Source: Silvimonas sp. (GTDB taxonomy: Bacteria; Pseudomonadota; Gammaproteobacteria; Burkholderiales; Chitinibacteraceae). Taken from it: DNA of 7,929 nt. Positions 6,657 through 7,929 of the stretch are shown piece by piece. Each line of letters begins with the position of its first letter. The stretch's first letter is position 1. A program made the position numbers and the translations under genes. Location: NCBI GenBank assembly GCA_030151005.1, contig JASLES010000394.1:1-7929 (forward strand), written 5' to 3'. The notes beneath the pieces are model-generated. The model was not told the origin of the DNA, ran no database searches, and saw only the letters and a program-made list of their open reading frames with translations.

Positions 6657-6665
6657 GCGGGTCGC

Positions 6666-7157
6666 TCAGTCTTCGCGCGCGGCCATTTTATCCAGCGCTT
6701 CGCCATGCACCCGGCAAATCCGCCAGTCTGGCATCACGGTCGCGCCCAGCCCTTCATAAAAGCCAATGGCGTTGACGTTCCAGTCCAGCACGCTCCATTC
6801 AAAGCGGCCAAAACCGCGTGCTTTGGCGATTTTGGCCAACTGCAGCAACATACGTTTACCCAGCCCCATGCCGCGTGCATGCGGGCGCACGTAAAGGTCT
6901 TCCAGATAGAGGCTGCGTCGGGTCAGGAAAGTGGAATAACTCTGGAAATAGAGCGCAAAAGCCAGGACATTGTCGCCATCTTGTGCAATCAGGCATTCAA
7001 TCAGCGGTTTATCGCCAAACAAATCGGCGGTCATACGTTCCGCACTCATATCGAGCAAATGGGTCAATTTCTCGAATTCGGCCAATTCACTCACCATGGC
7101 GAGAATTTCATTTACATCGGCCGGGGTGGCGGGGCGAATCTGTACATGGGCGGACAT
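6666..7157 (-). CDS. GNAT family N-acetyltransferase, diamine/thialysine acetyltransferase (SSAT-like) type
   Basis: This is a cytosolic acetyl-CoA-dependent N-acetyltransferase of 163 aa, a complete single GNAT domain. IRPATPADVNEILAMVSELAEFEK (7-30) is the opening strand and helix. LYLEDLYVRPHARGMGLGKRML (83-104) is motif A, with the acetyl-CoA pyrophosphate loop R95-G-M-G-L-G100. WSVLDWNVNAIGFYEGLGA (121-139) is motif B, with Tyr134 in the position of the general acid. YLED, VLDWN-x-x-AIGFY and the closing EALDKMA resemble the spermidine/spermine (SSAT) and thialysine acetyltransferase branch, so a polyamine or amino-acid-like amine is a reasonable but unproven substrate. I chose the ATG at 7157 because AAGGAA lies 7 nt upstream. 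The frame's longer start at 7226 would cover the terminator hairpin and add residues not seen in the family. Confidence 0.9.
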   Translation of the reverse strand: MSAHVQIRPATPADVNEILAMVSELAEFEKLTHLLDMSAERMTADLFGDKPLIECLIAQDGDNVLAFALYFQSYSTFLTRRSLYLEDLYVRPHARGMGLGKRMLLQLAKIAKARGFGRFEWSVLDWNVNAIGFYEGLGATVMPDWRICRVHGEALDKMAARED

Positions 7158-7192
7158 CCGCTGCTTCCTTATGCTGGTTATGCCAAAACAAT

Positions 7193-7205
7193 CCGCCAAC
7201 GGCGG
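7193..7205. other. Short hairpin in the GNAT leader region
   Basis: CCGCC-AAC-GGCGG is a perfect 5-bp stem with a 3-base loop. It lies between the dihaem cytochrome's terminator and the GNAT ribosome site. On the minus strand it is followed by ATTGTTTT, so it may be a weak second terminator or a structured leader. With so short a stem, chance is possible. Confidence 0.4.
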
Positions 7206-7208
7206 TAA

Positions 7209-7237
7209 AAACAAAACGGGCAGCATTGGCTGCCCGT
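7209..7237 (-). terminator. Intrinsic terminator of the dihaem cytochrome gene
   Basis: GCTGCCCGT (7229-7237) and ACGGGCAGC (7216-7224) form a perfect 9-bp stem with a 4-base loop. On the minus strand it is followed by TTTGTTTTTA, while the plus-strand exit is not T-rich, so it works leftward. It lies about 45 nt beyond the stop of the cytochrome gene and isolates it from the downstream GNAT gene. Confidence 0.85.
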
Positions 7238-7242
7238 CTGGT

Positions 7243-7254
7243 CTAACTAACTAA
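7243..7254. other. Block of stop codons in all six frames
   Basis: The sequence CTAACTAACTAA is three copies of CTAA. Because the unit is 4 bases, TAA occurs in all three plus-strand frames (7244, 7248, 7252) and TAG in all three minus-strand frames. It sits between the stop of the dihaem cytochrome and its terminator, so it would halt any ribosome reading through the TAA at 7283-7281. Confidence 0.6.
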
Positions 7255-7280
7255 ACGAAATCAATGCCGGCAAATCATGC

Positions 7281-7929
7281 TTATTTGGCGTGATTGATCA
7301 TATAGTGCGCAGCCGCCCGGAACTCGTCGTCGCTACCGCTGTAGCCACCTTTGGGTGGCATGGCACCATTGCCGTTCTTGAGTACGTTTTCGATAACATC
7401 TTCAGGCTTCTTGCCCTGCAACTTGGCAGACCAGTCTGCCTTGTTGCCAAACTTGGGTGCGCCTGCTGCGCCGGTACCGTGGCAGGCCTGGCAAGTGCTT
7501 TCATACACTTCCTTGCCCTTGGTTTCCGGATCAACCGGGCCACCGGCTGCGGCGGCAGGGGCGGGTGCTTCAAACTTGGCACCGGCCTGGTCTGCCATAT
7601 AAGCCACTGCACGTTTGACTTCGTCGTCTGTCAGATCGGTCGAACCACCGCGCGCCGGCATGGCATTAAAGCCTTTGATGGCGTGGGTCCACAGCGTTTC
7701 AAAACCCTTGGAAATACGCGGGCCCCAGGCGGCGGTATCGCCAAATTTGGGCGACCCCATCAGACCGGCGCCGTGACAGGAAATACAGACACTTTCGAAT
7801 ACGATTTTGCCGCTGCGCTGTCCAATGGGCGCGCTATCAACCACTTTGCTGATCCCAATGGGTTGCAGGCGAGCTTCAATGGCTTGATCGGTCATGGTCA
7901 TCAAACCCAGGTTTACTCCGCTGCCGGAA
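7281..7929 (-). CDS. Dihaem cytochrome c5-type protein (5' end probably beyond window)
   Basis: This c-type cytochrome is built from two tandem c5-like domains and presumably carries electrons in the periplasm or at the membrane. Residue numbers count from a TTG at 7904. Domain 1 has C40-I-S-C43-H44 and axial Met82 in NAMPARGG. An Ala/Pro/Gly-rich linker spans about 109-124. Domain 2 has C138-Q-A-C141-H142 and Met182 in GAMPPKGG. The domains share CHGxGxxGxPKFG, a W after the A-rich turn, AMPxxGG, and DDE...AxxYM, so they look like an internal duplication. No signal peptide or membrane anchor is visible, yet haem attachment needs export. The possible starts are TTG at 7904 and ATG at 7901 or 7895. 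The frame has no stop upstream of these up to the window edge (it reads SGSGVNLGL before the M). The true start, with an export signal or transmembrane helix, is therefore probably to the right. Identity is secure; start and localisation are not. Confidence 0.88.
   Translation of the reverse strand, partial: SGSGVNLGLMTMTDQAIEARLQPIGISKVVDSAPIGQRSGKIVFESVCISCHGAGLMGSPKFGDTAAWGPRISKGFETLWTHAIKGFNAMPARGGSTDLTDDEVKRAVAYMADQAGAKFEAPAPAAAAGGPVDPETKGKEVYESTCQACHGTGAAGAPKFGNKADWSAKLQGKKPEDVIENVLKNGNGAMPPKGGYSGSDDEFRAAAHYMINHAK

Noticed and set aside
7232..7240. GCCCGTCTG resembling the Neisseria DNA uptake sequence core GCCGTCTGAA
   Set aside because: It has an extra C, lacks the closing AA, and occurs once, as part of a terminator stem. 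I saw no true uptake sequence in the window.

Overview
This is an ordinary protein-coding stretch of a moderately GC-rich proteobacterial chromosome. Gene content suggests a betaproteobacterium, possibly of the Neisseriales: fused siroheme synthase CysG, a c551-type cytochrome, a c5-type dihaem cytochrome, a DUF4124 protein, PepD and ClpB. I infer this from protein character and cannot name a genus. There is no phage, transposase, toxin, CRISPR or defence gene, and I see no undescribed multi-gene system.

Layout, left to right. (1) The first 200 codons of clpB (minus) run off the left edge, behind a near-consensus sigma-32 heat-shock promoter. (2) A gene-free stretch (603-958) holds a composite palindromic repeat: two REP-like hairpins in inverted orientation, differing by stem-preserving changes, around two smaller hairpins. 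(3) cysG (minus) is divergent from a small secreted cytochrome c (plus). (4) The cytochrome converges on a short-chain dehydrogenase (minus), with a bidirectional terminator between them. (5) The dehydrogenase is divergent from a co-directional plus-strand run: a DUF4124 periplasmic protein, pepD, and a Tat-exported dienelactone hydrolase-like protein. (6) That run converges on a GNAT acetyltransferase (minus) across a second bidirectional terminator. (7) At the right edge is a minus-strand dihaem c5-type cytochrome, with its own terminator. Its reading frame stays open to the end of the window, so its N-terminus is probably missing.

Most genes look like independent housekeeping units. Possible functional links are siroheme synthesis next to an exported c-type cytochrome, and two exported haem proteins in 8 kb, which fits a respiratory proteobacterium. 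The most noteworthy signals are the heat-shock promoter, the composite repeat, the duplicated c5 cytochrome with an unresolved start, and a block of stop codons covering all six frames at 7243-7254.
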